The notes beneath the pieces were generated by a model. It saw only the letters and a list, made by a program, of their open reading frames with translations, ran no database searches and had not been told where the DNA came from. A stretch of 64,000 nt of DNA from Candidatus Ornithospirochaeta avicola (GTDB lineage Bacteria > Spirochaetota > Spirochaetia > Sphaerochaetales > Sphaerochaetaceae): NCBI GenBank assembly GCA_019113245.1, contig DXHU01000006.1:62001-126000 (forward strand). Direction: 5' to 3'. A program made the translations under genes and the position numbers. How positions within the stretch are numbered: the first letter of the stretch is position 1; each line of letters begins with the position of its first letter. This document shows, in pieces, positions 16,381 to 24,089 of the stretch.

Positions 16381-16579
16381 ATGTGTTCATGTTGCTGCAG
16401 AAAAGAACTCAAGGAGTCTACAACAACATATGTAGGATTATACAATCATCATCAAGAATGTCCCTTGTCTAGAATGCGTTCAATGCGGAGAGAAATATTA
16501 TACCGACTGCGTTATATAGAATATTGAGAGAATCGTAACGAAGGCGAAGGAGCTGACTACAAAGCAGATTGAAGGTTAG
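16381..16579 (+). pseudogene. frameshifted YgiT/MqsA-type zinc-finger antitoxin
   Basis: AAGGAG stands seven bases before ATG 16381. The first frame reads MCSCCCRKELKESTTTYVG, the typical CxxCxxxELKEGxTTY opening of small YgiT-type zinc-finger proteins. Near 16444 the frame shifts by +1 and continues with IKNVPCLECVQCGEKYYTD, the second zinc knuckle, then hits an in-frame TAG at 16517. The same frame goes on with a recognisable helix to a TAG at 16577. Two disabling changes show the gene is dead. The family normally pairs with a toxin that is not present here. Confidence 0.75.
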
Positions 16580-16648
16580 CCATTTTTGCTGAATTTAGCC
16601 TCCCCTCTGAAAGTTTCGTCCGTTTGTATCATCAAGAGCGTTCAAACA

Positions 16649-16723
16649 CATCAGCAAACACAAAAGGTGATGCAAAACCTTTTCTTATAAAGCAAGGAGC
16701 GGTAATCCAAGGAGCCGCTCCTT
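16649..16723. repeat. 75-bp direct repeat, copy 2
   Basis: Same unit as 15703-15777, displaced by 946 bases, with three differences. It carries the same two hairpins, but no tRNA precedes it. GTTCAAA six to eight bases upstream recalls the tRNA T loop, too short to be evidence. The two copies bracket the toxin-antitoxin pair and the antitoxin relic. Confidence 0.9.
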
Positions 16724-16728
16724 TTTAA
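16694..16728 (+). terminator. duplicated terminator
   Basis: The nine-pair stem AAGGAGCGG/CCGCTCCTT of repeat copy 2, followed by a TTT run and AATG. It may now end the toxin-antitoxin transcript. Confidence 0.6.
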
Positions 16729-16881
16729 TGAAGAGTTCCTAAAGACATTTGCATTAGACATGAAAAATAGAGATTAGCACAGCCTTTTTTTGATGTAGAA
16801 TTAAATGGGGAAAAAAGTATTTTCTTCTTGCTTCATCTTTTGCCGTTTCTGTATCAAACGTCATCTTTAACATGAGGTGTT

Positions 16882-17562
16882 ATGAAAAGAACGTTTTTCA
16901 CTGAAGCAGCTTATGCATTTGGAATAATTGCTCTGGCTTTGGGCACTGCATTGATGGAGAAGGCAGATTTTGGTCTGTCCATGGTTGTCGCTCCTGCCTA
17001 TCTTGTTCATCTGAAAGTGTCAGAATATATAAGCTGGTTTTCATTTGGCATAGCCGAGTATTGTTTTCAGGCATTCGTTCTTATCATCCTTTCATTGGTT
17101 TTGAAACAGTTTAAAAAGAAGTTTCTCTTTTCTTTCATCACGGCATTCATTTATGGAAATGTTCTGGATCTGATGATAAGCCTTGTAAATAAGATTGATT
17201 CTGCTTCTTTTTTCGGCAGACTCCTGTTTTATATTTCTGGTCTTGTCGTATGTGCCCTTGGTGTATCTTTGCTTTTTAAAACATATATTTCGCCGGAGGC
17301 GTATGAGCTTTTTGTCAAGGAAATATCTTGCAAATATGGCTCTGACATCAATAAGACAAAAACTGTTTATGACTGCATAAGCTGTATGACAGCAATCGTA
17401 ATGTCATTCATTTTCTTTGGACTCTGGCATTTTGAGGGGGTGAAGGCCGGTACTGTAATCTGTGCCCTTCTAAACGGCTGGACAATCGGGAAATGCACTA
17501 AAATTCTTGACAATTTTTTTGAATTCAAGGATGCATTCAGCTTCAGAAATATATTTTCATGA
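16882..17562 (+). CDS. YczE/YitT-like integral membrane protein
   Basis: A 226-residue protein with five or six hydrophobic segments, starting MKRTFFTEAAYAFGIIALALG after AGGTG. The opening GTALMEKADFGLSMVVAPAY and the internal pattern resemble the YczE/YyaS/YitT group of membrane proteins (DUF6198-like), whose substrate is not established. It stands alone, convergent with ogt and overlapping it by six bases. Confidence 0.6.
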   Translation: MKRTFFTEAAYAFGIIALALGTALMEKADFGLSMVVAPAYLVHLKVSEYISWFSFGIAEYCFQAFVLIILSLVLKQFKKKFLFSFITAFIYGNVLDLMISLVNKIDSASFFGRLLFYISGLVVCALGVSLLFKTYISPEAYELFVKEISCKYGSDINKTKTVYDCISCMTAIVMSFIFFGLWHFEGVKAGTVICALLNGWTIGKCTKILDNFFEFKDAFSFRNIFS

Positions 17563-18048
17563 AAGTAGTGTGACGCCTTCAAGCTCAAGTAGCATCTTTT
17601 TCCTTTCAAGCCCTCCGGCATAGCCTGTGAGATCTCCATTTGAGCCGATTACGCGGTGGCATGGGATGATTATGGAAATCCTGTTTTTCCCAACAGCAGA
17701 TCCTATAGCTCTTGCAGACATTTTCATTATGCCTCTTTCTTTTGCAATGCTGTCTGCCAGTTCTTTGTATGTCCTTGTTGTTCCATATGGAATTTCAAGC
17801 ATGAGCAAGCAGACCTGCTTATGAAAATCTGTCCCTTCAACAAGAATGGGAGGAGAGAAATCAGGATTCTTGCCTGAAAAATAGAAATTAAGATAACGTC
17901 TTGTCTCTGATATTACCCTGTTTTCTCCTTCTTCTGAATCTGACAGCTCAGGATAGCCTTTCTGGTTCTCAAAATAGAGTCCTGTAAGATAATTCTCTGT
18001 GGCAGTGAGCAGAATCCTGCCACAGATTGATTGATAATATGCATGCAT
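17557..18048 (-). CDS. ogt: methylated-DNA-protein-cysteine methyltransferase
   Basis: A 163-residue Ogt. The active-site motif IIPCHRVIGSNGDLTGYAGG holds the cysteine that accepts the alkyl group from O6-alkylguanine, once per protein. The preceding helix-turn-helix (GTTRTYKELADSIA) places the enzyme in the DNA minor groove. Its ATG shares one base with the stop of the adenine deaminase gene, so the two are cotranscribed. Confidence 0.93.
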   Translation of the reverse strand: MHAYYQSICGRILLTATENYLTGLYFENQKGYPELSDSEEGENRVISETRRYLNFYFSGKNPDFSPPILVEGTDFHKQVCLLMLEIPYGTTRTYKELADSIAKERGIMKMSARAIGSAVGKNRISIIIPCHRVIGSNGDLTGYAGGLERKKMLLELEGVTLLS

Positions 18049-19787
18049 CAGTCAGCTTCCAGTGGTACAAATGAGAATGCGTTCACATCAAAGAGTCCAG
18101 AATCTGTGAGCTTTAAAGCCGGTATGACAGGAAGTGCCATGAAGCATAAAGTCATGAAAGGATCTATGTCTTTTGAAACGCCGAGTTCCTTTTCTGCTTT
18201 CTCGTGCATCATGTCAAGGCATGCAGTCACTTCGCTGAGAGTGGCATCTGTCATGAGCCCCGCTATCTCAAGAACATGTGTTGCCAGTTCTTTTCTGTCA
18301 CAGAACATAGTTATTCCGCCCCCAGTTGCTATAAGCTTTTTCACAGCAAGCTCCATATCCTCATCATTGTCTCCGACGGCTATGATATTGTGTGAATCAT
18401 GGGCAATTGATGTAGCAACAGCTCCATGCTTAAGTCCATAGCCTCGAATCAGGGCATTTGAGACAAGGCCTGTCGCGTGATGGCGTTCGATAACTGAAAT
18501 TTTCAGAATGTCTGCTTTAGGATCATGTATCCATGTTCCATCTTCATCTCTCTTCACCTTTGCTTTGCCGCATTTTGTGACAACACCTCCGGCTACGATG
18601 TCTATGATGCGGACGCAGTCGCCCTTCAATGTAAGTCTCAGTTTCTCTTTTGAGAAATCCTTTACATCCATCTTTCCTGCAACATTCTCCGGCTTTGTAT
18701 GCTTTGCCTTCTTTATTATCCTGTTTCCTGATGCGACAAGAGTTCCAGAGATGTACACATCTTCTGCTTTTATTCCATCTTTCACTTCAGAGGTGAGGAA
18801 GAAGTCGGCTCTCTTTCCAGGCGCTATGCTTCCTCTGTCGCTCAGACCGTAGCAAAGCGCGGCATTGAGGCTTGCAGCCCTTATAGCGAGTGCAGGGGCA
18901 AGGCCTTCTTTTATTGCAAGGCTTACGCCATAGTTGACTCCGCCTTCCCTTGTAATTGACTGCGGCTGTCTGTCATCTGTGCAGAAGAGTATTCGTGAGA
19001 TGTTCTTCTCATCCACTCCTTTAACAAGCTCTTTTACATTCTGGCATGCTGTACCCTGGCGGAGCATGACATACATTCCTTTCCTGGTCTTTTCCCTGAG
19101 CTCTTCTGCTGTCTCTGCCTCATGATCGGTATTTATTCCTGTAAGGACATATGCAGAAAGTTCTTTTCCTCTCAAGGAAGGGCAGTGCCCGTCAATGTTC
19201 TTCCCGTTTTCCCAGCATAGTGAGAGTTTCTTCAGGACTTCTTCATCCTTTGCAAGAACTCCGGGGTAGTTCATCATCTCTCCAAGCCCGAGAATTCTTT
19301 TTCCGTCAATGTATTTTTTCAAGTCACTTGCCAGAAGCACTGCTCCTGAGTGCTCAAAGGCAGTTGCAGGAACACAGGAAGGAACCATGAAATAAACGGA
19401 AAGCGGTATATCCTCAGAGGCCTTGAGCATGTACTCAAGTCCATCCAGTCCAGTGACGTTGCAGATTTCATGCGGATCTGCTATGACAGTTGTGCATCCT
19501 GTCGGGACAACCGCATCTGAATACTCAGAAGGACTTAAGTGGGAACTTTCAATATGACAGTGGGCATCTATGAAGCCAGGAATCAGATATCTGCCTTCAG
19601 CATCCTTTTCCTCTTTTGCCTTAAGATCATCATCAAAGCCGACAATATAGCCGTTCTTTATATATACATTTCCTGTGAAGAATTCCTGGTTATATACATC
19701 TGCAATCCTTGCATTTTTTATCACAAGGTCACATTCATCTCTTCCATTTGCCGCATCGAGCAGCACTTCAGCAAGTTCTTTTTCCAT
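18048..19787 (-). CDS. ade: adenine deaminase
   Basis: A 579-residue Ade-type amidohydrolase converting adenine to hypoxanthine plus ammonia. Metal and catalytic motifs are present in order: DAHCHIESSHLSP, ADPHEICNV, DGHCPSLRG, INTDHEAET and FCTDDRQP. The start at 19787 (MEKELAEVLL) has GGAG five bases upstream. A terminator hairpin lies immediately before that ribosome binding site, so expression must come by read-through from the permease gene. The gene pairs functionally with the upstream purine permease: import, then deamination to hypoxanthine for salvage. Confidence 0.95.
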   Translation of the reverse strand: MEKELAEVLLDAANGRDECDLVIKNARIADVYNQEFFTGNVYIKNGYIVGFDDDLKAKEEKDAEGRYLIPGFIDAHCHIESSHLSPSEYSDAVVPTGCTTVIADPHEICNVTGLDGLEYMLKASEDIPLSVYFMVPSCVPATAFEHSGAVLLASDLKKYIDGKRILGLGEMMNYPGVLAKDEEVLKKLSLCWENGKNIDGHCPSLRGKELSAYVLTGINTDHEAETAEELREKTRKGMYVMLRQGTACQNVKELVKGVDEKNISRILFCTDDRQPQSITREGGVNYGVSLAIKEGLAPALAIRAASLNAALCYGLSDRGSIAPGKRADFFLTSEVKDGIKAEDVYISGTLVASGNRIIKKAKHTKPENVAGKMDVKDFSKEKLRLTLKGDCVRIIDIVAGGVVTKCGKAKVKRDEDGTWIHDPKADILKISVIERHHATGLVSNALIRGYGLKHGAVATSIAHDSHNIIAVGDNDEDMELAVKKLIATGGGITMFCDRKELATHVLEIAGLMTDATLSEVTACLDMMHEKAEKELGVSKDIDPFMTLCFMALPVIPALKLTDSGLFDVNAFSFVPLEAD

Positions 19788-19796
19788 GTCTTCTCC

Positions 19797-19826
19797 AAAA
19801 AAGATGAGCGGCCACTGAGGGCCGCT
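19797..19826 (-). terminator. leaky terminator between permease and ade
   Basis: On the minus strand the stem AGCGGCC/GGCCGCT (19826-19807, six-base loop) is followed by CATC and six T. The GGAG of ade begins at the end of the T-run. It should reduce ade expression relative to the permease. Confidence 0.7.
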
Positions 19827-19835
19827 TAGCATGCT

Positions 19836-21206
19836 TTAGATTATGCCTGCACCCTGCAGTGCCTTAAGAAGGAAGTCAATTACAAAGAGGATTGATGCGC
19901 CTATGATGATCGGGTGTATCTCCTTTGCCTTCTTTGTAAAGATCTTTGTCAGGCAGTACATTATGAATCCAGCTGCGATACCGTTTGTGATTCCGTATGT
20001 GAAGCTCATGATAGCCACAGTGAAGAATGCAGGTATTGATTCCTGGATATCTTTCCAGTTGATTTCTGCAAACGGCTCTGCCATTAGGATACCGACTATG
20101 ATAAGGGCTGGAGCTGTTGCTGCACTTGGCACCATTCCGAAAAGTCCGCTGAACGGAAGACAGAGCAGGAAGAGTATGGCTGTTGTCAGGGAAGTAAGAC
20201 CAGTTCTTCCTCCAGCTGCGATTCCGGATGCGCTTTCAACATATGTCGTTGCGTTGCTTGTTCCAAAGAGTGCGCCAAGGCTTGTTGCAAAGCTGTCTGC
20301 CACCAGTGCCTTGTCAAGCTTTGTCTTGATGCCTGAGGAACTTACTTCATTAAGATCTTCCTCTTCAAAGATATGACTCTTCTTGCTTGTTCCGATGAAT
20401 GTTCCGACTGAGTCGAATGTATCAGAGAGGGACATGCTGAAGATTGATACGATTACAAACGGGATGGTTTTCGGATTTGAGAAGAGATTTCCAAAACCGT
20501 CTGCGCCAAAGAAGGCAAAAGATACTTCCTTAAAGCCTTCCCATGTGTGTGCTCCGCTGAATATGGATGTAGGTATCTGTGTGACTTTAAGAGGAATGCC
20601 GATTATTGTTGTGGCAATGATGCCTATCAGAATTGCTCCCTTCACATTCATTATCATCAATACGACCATGATAATGATTCCGATAACTGTAAGAAGTACG
20701 GACGGTACATTGAATGTTGCCATTGCAGGAGTTCCGCTTGCGAATGTGACTATTCCTGAATTGATGAGTCCAAGATATGCAATGAACAGTCCGATACCGC
20801 ATCCGATTGCATTTTTCAGACTGTCAGGAATGCTTCTTACAATTGCCTTCCTCAGTTTTGTGACAGTGATTATGATGTTGATGATACCGCAGATGAATAC
20901 CATTGCAAGCGCCTCGCGCCATGTGAATCCGCCGGTAAGACATACTGTGTATGTAAAGAGGGCGTTTAACCCCATTCCCGGCGCAACTGCGTAGGGTACA
21001 TTTGCAAAAAGTGCCATGATGAGTGTGCCTACCAGCGCGGAAAGACAGGTGGCGCAGAACACTCCCTCCCAGCTCATGCCAGTTTCATTTAGCATGTCAG
21101 GGTTTACGAAGATAATGTAGGCCATAGTGAAGAACGTGGTGAACCCTGCAACGATTTCACGTTTCACATTCGTGCCATTCTCCTTTAGATGAAAGAATTT
21201 ATCCAT
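19836..21206 (-). CDS. NCS2-family purine permease
   Basis: A 456-residue membrane protein of the AzgA/GhxP/PbuG branch of NCS2 (adenine, guanine, hypoxanthine uptake by proton symport). Signatures include TFFTMAYIIFVNPDML, ANVPYAVAPGMGLNALF, the FDSVGTFIG segment and the GTSNATTYVESASGIAAGGRTG motif. About 12 to 14 hydrophobic segments are visible. AGAGG precedes the ATG. I looked for a purine riboswitch in its leader and did not find the conserved core. Its pairing with adenine deaminase suggests adenine as a substrate. Confidence 0.93.
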   Translation of the reverse strand: MDKFFHLKENGTNVKREIVAGFTTFFTMAYIIFVNPDMLNETGMSWEGVFCATCLSALVGTLIMALFANVPYAVAPGMGLNALFTYTVCLTGGFTWREALAMVFICGIINIIITVTKLRKAIVRSIPDSLKNAIGCGIGLFIAYLGLINSGIVTFASGTPAMATFNVPSVLLTVIGIIIMVVLMIMNVKGAILIGIIATTIIGIPLKVTQIPTSIFSGAHTWEGFKEVSFAFFGADGFGNLFSNPKTIPFVIVSIFSMSLSDTFDSVGTFIGTSKKSHIFEEEDLNEVSSSGIKTKLDKALVADSFATSLGALFGTSNATTYVESASGIAAGGRTGLTSLTTAILFLLCLPFSGLFGMVPSAATAPALIIVGILMAEPFAEINWKDIQESIPAFFTVAIMSFTYGITNGIAAGFIMYCLTKIFTKKAKEIHPIIIGASILFVIDFLLKALQGAGII

Positions 21207-21335
21207 AAACGCCTCTCTTTTCCATCAAGTGAAGGAAATTAGTTTATAAAAGGTCAACGACCCTCTTATATTCTATCATTAAATGTTGAAAATACAAGAT
21301 TTTAATTTTTCTCTTCTTTCTTTGTCTTGTTCAAC

Positions 21336-21848
21336 ATGAGCTTTGAGGGTTTAAATATTCTTATGAGAAGAGCAAAGCAGGCCATATGTGAGAAAGACTG
21401 TCTCAGCATCCTTGATAGGGCATCAAGCGGAACACTTTCGCTTGTTGACGGCGCTGAGCCATATGCTGTTCCACTTAATTTTGTCAGGTGCGGGAAACAC
21501 ATTATCTTCCATTCGGCAAAAGAGGGAAGGAAGATTGAGGCAGTAAGGAAAAACCCTTATGCCTGCTTTTCTGTAATTGATTCCGATCTGGTCCGGCCCG
21601 AAAAATTCGCAACCGACTTCAGGAGTGTTATTGTCGAGGGAAAAATCGATTTTGTATCCTCTGCTGATGAGAAGAAAATGTATTTGAGAGAGCTATGCAA
21701 AAAGTATTCCCCGTGCGTTTCTTCCTTGGCAGTTGAAAAGGAAATAGAGCTTTCCATTTCTTCTGTGCTCATTTTAAGACTTTCAATTGAAAGTATCAGC
21801 GGAAAGGTGGGAATATATATCATGGAGAAAGAAAATGGAACTGGATAA
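21336..21848 (+). CDS. NimA-like pyridoxamine 5'-phosphate oxidase-fold flavoprotein
   Basis: A 170-residue split-barrel protein. MRRAKQAICEKDCLSILD, then GTLSLVDGAEPYAVPLNFV and IIFHSAKEGRKIEAVRKNPYACF are typical of the NimA/PPOX-like family, which binds FMN or heme and includes 5-nitroimidazole reductases. The physiological role here is unknown. I used ATG 21336; an in-frame TTG at 21327 is possible. Neither has a clear ribosome binding site. It overlaps the next gene by 14 bases. Confidence 0.8.
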   Translation: MSFEGLNILMRRAKQAICEKDCLSILDRASSGTLSLVDGAEPYAVPLNFVRCGKHIIFHSAKEGRKIEAVRKNPYACFSVIDSDLVRPEKFATDFRSVIVEGKIDFVSSADEKKMYLRELCKKYSPCVSSLAVEKEIELSISSVLILRLSIESISGKVGIYIMEKENGTG

Positions 21849-22221
21849 GGATTTTGTTCGCCTGATTGATGCTGCTTCTAACATTCTGAACCCAAGAGAG
21901 CTCAGCGAATGCTCAAGCTGCGGCTATGTCTCATCTGCAATTATGATGGAAAGCGGGAATATATATGTAGGAATCAACATAGACACGCCGTGTTCGATGG
22001 GGCACTGCGCAGAAGTGAGCGCAATCAGCAGTGCTCTCACGCATTCTGAGTCAAGAATAATCAAGATGGTGACGCTCTCTCATATGGGAAGGATAATGCC
22101 TCCTTGCGGCAGGTGCAGGGAATTTATTTATCAGGTGGACAAGAGGAATTTGAAGACCCAGGTGCTCCTTGAAAACGGACCTGTGGAGCTTGAAAAACTT
22201 CTTCCAGAGCTCTGGAACTGA
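21835..22221 (+). CDS. cytidine deaminase-like protein
   Basis: A 128-residue zinc deaminase. The CAE motif in SMGHCAEVSAIS and the zinc cysteines in PPCGRCREF are those of cytidine/blasticidin-S type deaminases. GGAG seven bases before ATG 21835 sets the start. Pyrimidine salvage is the default role, but the N-terminal substrate loop is not typical enough to exclude a blasticidin-S-deaminase-like enzyme. Confidence 0.85.
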   Translation: MELDKDFVRLIDAASNILNPRELSECSSCGYVSSAIMMESGNIYVGINIDTPCSMGHCAEVSAISSALTHSESRIIKMVTLSHMGRIMPPCGRCREFIYQVDKRNLKTQVLLENGPVELEKLLPELWN

Positions 22222-22223
22222 TA

Positions 22224-22258
22224 TTGCCCACATCCTTTCTTTTTTCGATAATTCAGAT
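22224..22258 (+). promoter_or_regulatory. leaderless promoter of the OMP-like gene
   Basis: TTGCCC at 22224-22229, a 17-base spacer, GATAAT at 22247-22252 and six bases to ATG 22259. No Shine-Dalgarno sequence. Confidence 0.6.
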
Positions 22259-23410
22259 ATGAAAAAAATATTTGTCTTGCTTTTTGCCCTTATGCTGTGC
22301 GTTTTTCCGTCATTTGCAGGAAATTTCAAGTTTGTTTTTGCTGATTTGAACCAGCATCCGGAAATCCTTGCAGGATTCCTGCCCACATACATAATGCTTG
22401 GCGCAGGTTATGAAGATGAGTTTTTAGAAGGAAACACAACCGAAATCGATCTTCTTGTCGGAGGAGGATATGTCCAGAGAAAGGTTTTCCAGAATCCAGA
22501 AACTGGAAAGGTTCCTGAAAACGAGGATGAGATAAAAAATTGGAGAGAAAACGGAAAATTTCTTACATACGATGTCATACAGACAGATTATCAGATAAGA
22601 ACCTATCAGGGCTTTCTTGATGATCTTCTGACTCTGCGCTTTGACATAGCAATGAAATATGAGATAAACAGGGACAGCTACAAGAGCGACAAGAACAGCT
22701 CTCTTTCTTCTTTCCTTGGCCGTGATTACAGCGGAAAGATTTATCCGGACCTTGCGGGGGATGCTCATGCATTCACTACAGCCTTCAATTTGAGGCTTAC
22801 GCTGAACATGATGGAGGATACTCTTTTTGAGAATGATGGCCTGGAAGTCTATGCAGAAGCAAAATGGGCTCCATATTTCCTTAACCATGGCATCACTGAT
22901 GGCTTTGCTGACTATTATTCACTCACATTGAATGCTGTTTTTGCAAAGACTTTATGGTCAGTAGAGACAGATGTGAACAAGTGGGTCTCCTTTGTCTTAA
23001 TTGACAGGGTCAACGTCAACTGGACAAGCGGAAAGCATGTGCCAATTTCTGCTCAGGGCCCAGTATCTCTTGGACGCAAGGTCAGAGGATACAGCACATA
23101 TTCATATAACAGTGAATTCACTCTTGTCAACAATCTTGATTTGCGTATCGCAGGTCCTGCCCTTGGAATTGCATCAATAATGCCGAGAATAAACATATTC
23201 CTTGATCTTGGATATGGATCTGGAGACTATTTCAATACAGATATTCCTGCTTCAAATTTCCTTGGCTCTGTGGGAGCTCAGTTTACTGTCTCATTCTTTG
23301 ACATGATTGATCTTGGGTATCAGATAGCATACATATTCACAGGTGAGAAATATACGGACATGGAGCTGGATAACTTCACGACAACTTTCACGTTCTTCCT
23401 TGATTTCTGA
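22259..23410 (+). CDS. putative outer-membrane beta-barrel protein
   Basis: A 383-residue exported protein, signal peptide MKKIFVLLFALMLCVFPSFA with cleavage after SFA. The mature part is rich in alternating aromatic strands and ends TFTFFLDF; the terminal Phe with alternating hydrophobics is the usual BamA recognition signal. No family recognised. ATG 22259 is chosen because of the signal peptide and the leaderless promoter; an in-frame ATG 90 bases upstream would spoil both. It converges with the next gene without spacing. Confidence 0.65.
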   Translation: MKKIFVLLFALMLCVFPSFAGNFKFVFADLNQHPEILAGFLPTYIMLGAGYEDEFLEGNTTEIDLLVGGGYVQRKVFQNPETGKVPENEDEIKNWRENGKFLTYDVIQTDYQIRTYQGFLDDLLTLRFDIAMKYEINRDSYKSDKNSSLSSFLGRDYSGKIYPDLAGDAHAFTTAFNLRLTLNMMEDTLFENDGLEVYAEAKWAPYFLNHGITDGFADYYSLTLNAVFAKTLWSVETDVNKWVSFVLIDRVNVNWTSGKHVPISAQGPVSLGRKVRGYSTYSYNSEFTLVNNLDLRIAGPALGIASIMPRINIFLDLGYGSGDYFNTDIPASNFLGSVGAQFTVSFFDMIDLGYQIAYIFTGEKYTDMELDNFTTTFTFFLDF

Positions 23411-23974
23411 TCAGGAATAAGGGTTTTCATCCATGCTTGTGTAAGTGTGGGTGAAGCCCATATTTTCAAGCTTCTGCTGCTGCTCTGAAAGCATGTAAAG
23501 CGGTATGTAGCGCACATAGATGTCAATAAGGCCGTCTCTGAGCACTGCTGATGCCTTCATGTCGTTTTCTTCAAGGAGAGCTGACAGGAGGGAAGCTTCT
23601 TCATTTGTTGCAACACTCTTGATGAATATCTTGTACCATCCGCTCTCTTCATCCTTTTCATCGCTTTCGATTGCAACCGATATGCTGACATCCGCATAGC
23701 CGTCCAGGCCGATTTCTGATGCAGCTCTCTGGTTGAGCAATACCGCCACTCCGTCCATCATCTCTGCAGAGCCGGAAACTAGAGCAAGGACGCTTTTGCC
23801 GTTCTCGTTATTCCTGATTTCAAGCACAGTTCCTCTCTTGTAATCATTTGAGAGGCATGAAAAGACTTCCTGCAGGTTTTCTTCAGCTCTTTCTTCAAGA
23901 TATATTGAGGCTCCTGTTGCACCTAGAGAGAACATGCACATAATGATTAATGCGGCTATGATGGCTTTCTTCAT
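23411..23974 (-). CDS. secreted or membrane-anchored hypothetical protein
   Basis: A 187-residue protein starting MKKAIIAALIIMCMFSLGATGASIYLEE, a signal peptide or N-terminal anchor. The rest is soluble and alpha/beta in character with two weakly similar halves (around SISVAIESDEKDEESGWYK and LIDIYVRYIP). No family recognised. The start at 23974 follows from the signal sequence and a TATAAT seven bases upstream. The stop abuts that of the convergent OMP-like gene. Confidence 0.6.
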   Translation of the reverse strand: MKKAIIAALIIMCMFSLGATGASIYLEERAEENLQEVFSCLSNDYKRGTVLEIRNNENGKSVLALVSGSAEMMDGVAVLLNQRAASEIGLDGYADVSISVAIESDEKDEESGWYKIFIKSVATNEEASLLSALLEENDMKASAVLRDGLIDIYVRYIPLYMLSEQQQKLENMGFTHTYTSMDENPYS

Positions 23975-24010
23975 AGAGCAAATTATATTCTGCCTCATCC
24001 CTTTCAGCAA
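23975..24010 (-). promoter_or_regulatory. leaderless promoter of the secreted unknown
   Basis: On the minus strand TTGCTG (24010-24005), 17 bases, a perfect TATAAT (23987-23982), then seven bases to ATG 23974. No Shine-Dalgarno sequence. Confidence 0.62.
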
Positions 24011-24089
24011 TGCCTCACCTTGCTGTCTTATTCTTTTTATGATAAGTTAATCTTTGCAGTTAATCCCATACAATATTAGGAAAAGAATT

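Larger units (their letters stand above)
16354..16881 (+). other. 528-base gap between relE and the next gene
   Basis: This stretch holds the broken zinc-finger antitoxin gene (16381-16579), about 70 bases with no recognised feature, repeat copy 2 (16649-16723) and about 158 AT-rich bases before the next start. I found no intact gene on either strand and no clear promoter for the gene at 16882. Confidence 0.6.

Noticed and set aside
15703-16723. Phage or integrative element attachment sites
   Set aside because: The repeats do flank cargo, but no integrase is present and the repeated unit contains only two bases of the tRNA, unlike usual att cores. I report it as a repeat-flanked cassette only.
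21207-21335. Possible purine riboswitch before the NCS2 permease
   Set aside because: The conserved three-way junction core is missing; only a short hairpin (GGTC-GTT-GACC with wobble extensions) is visible on the minus strand.
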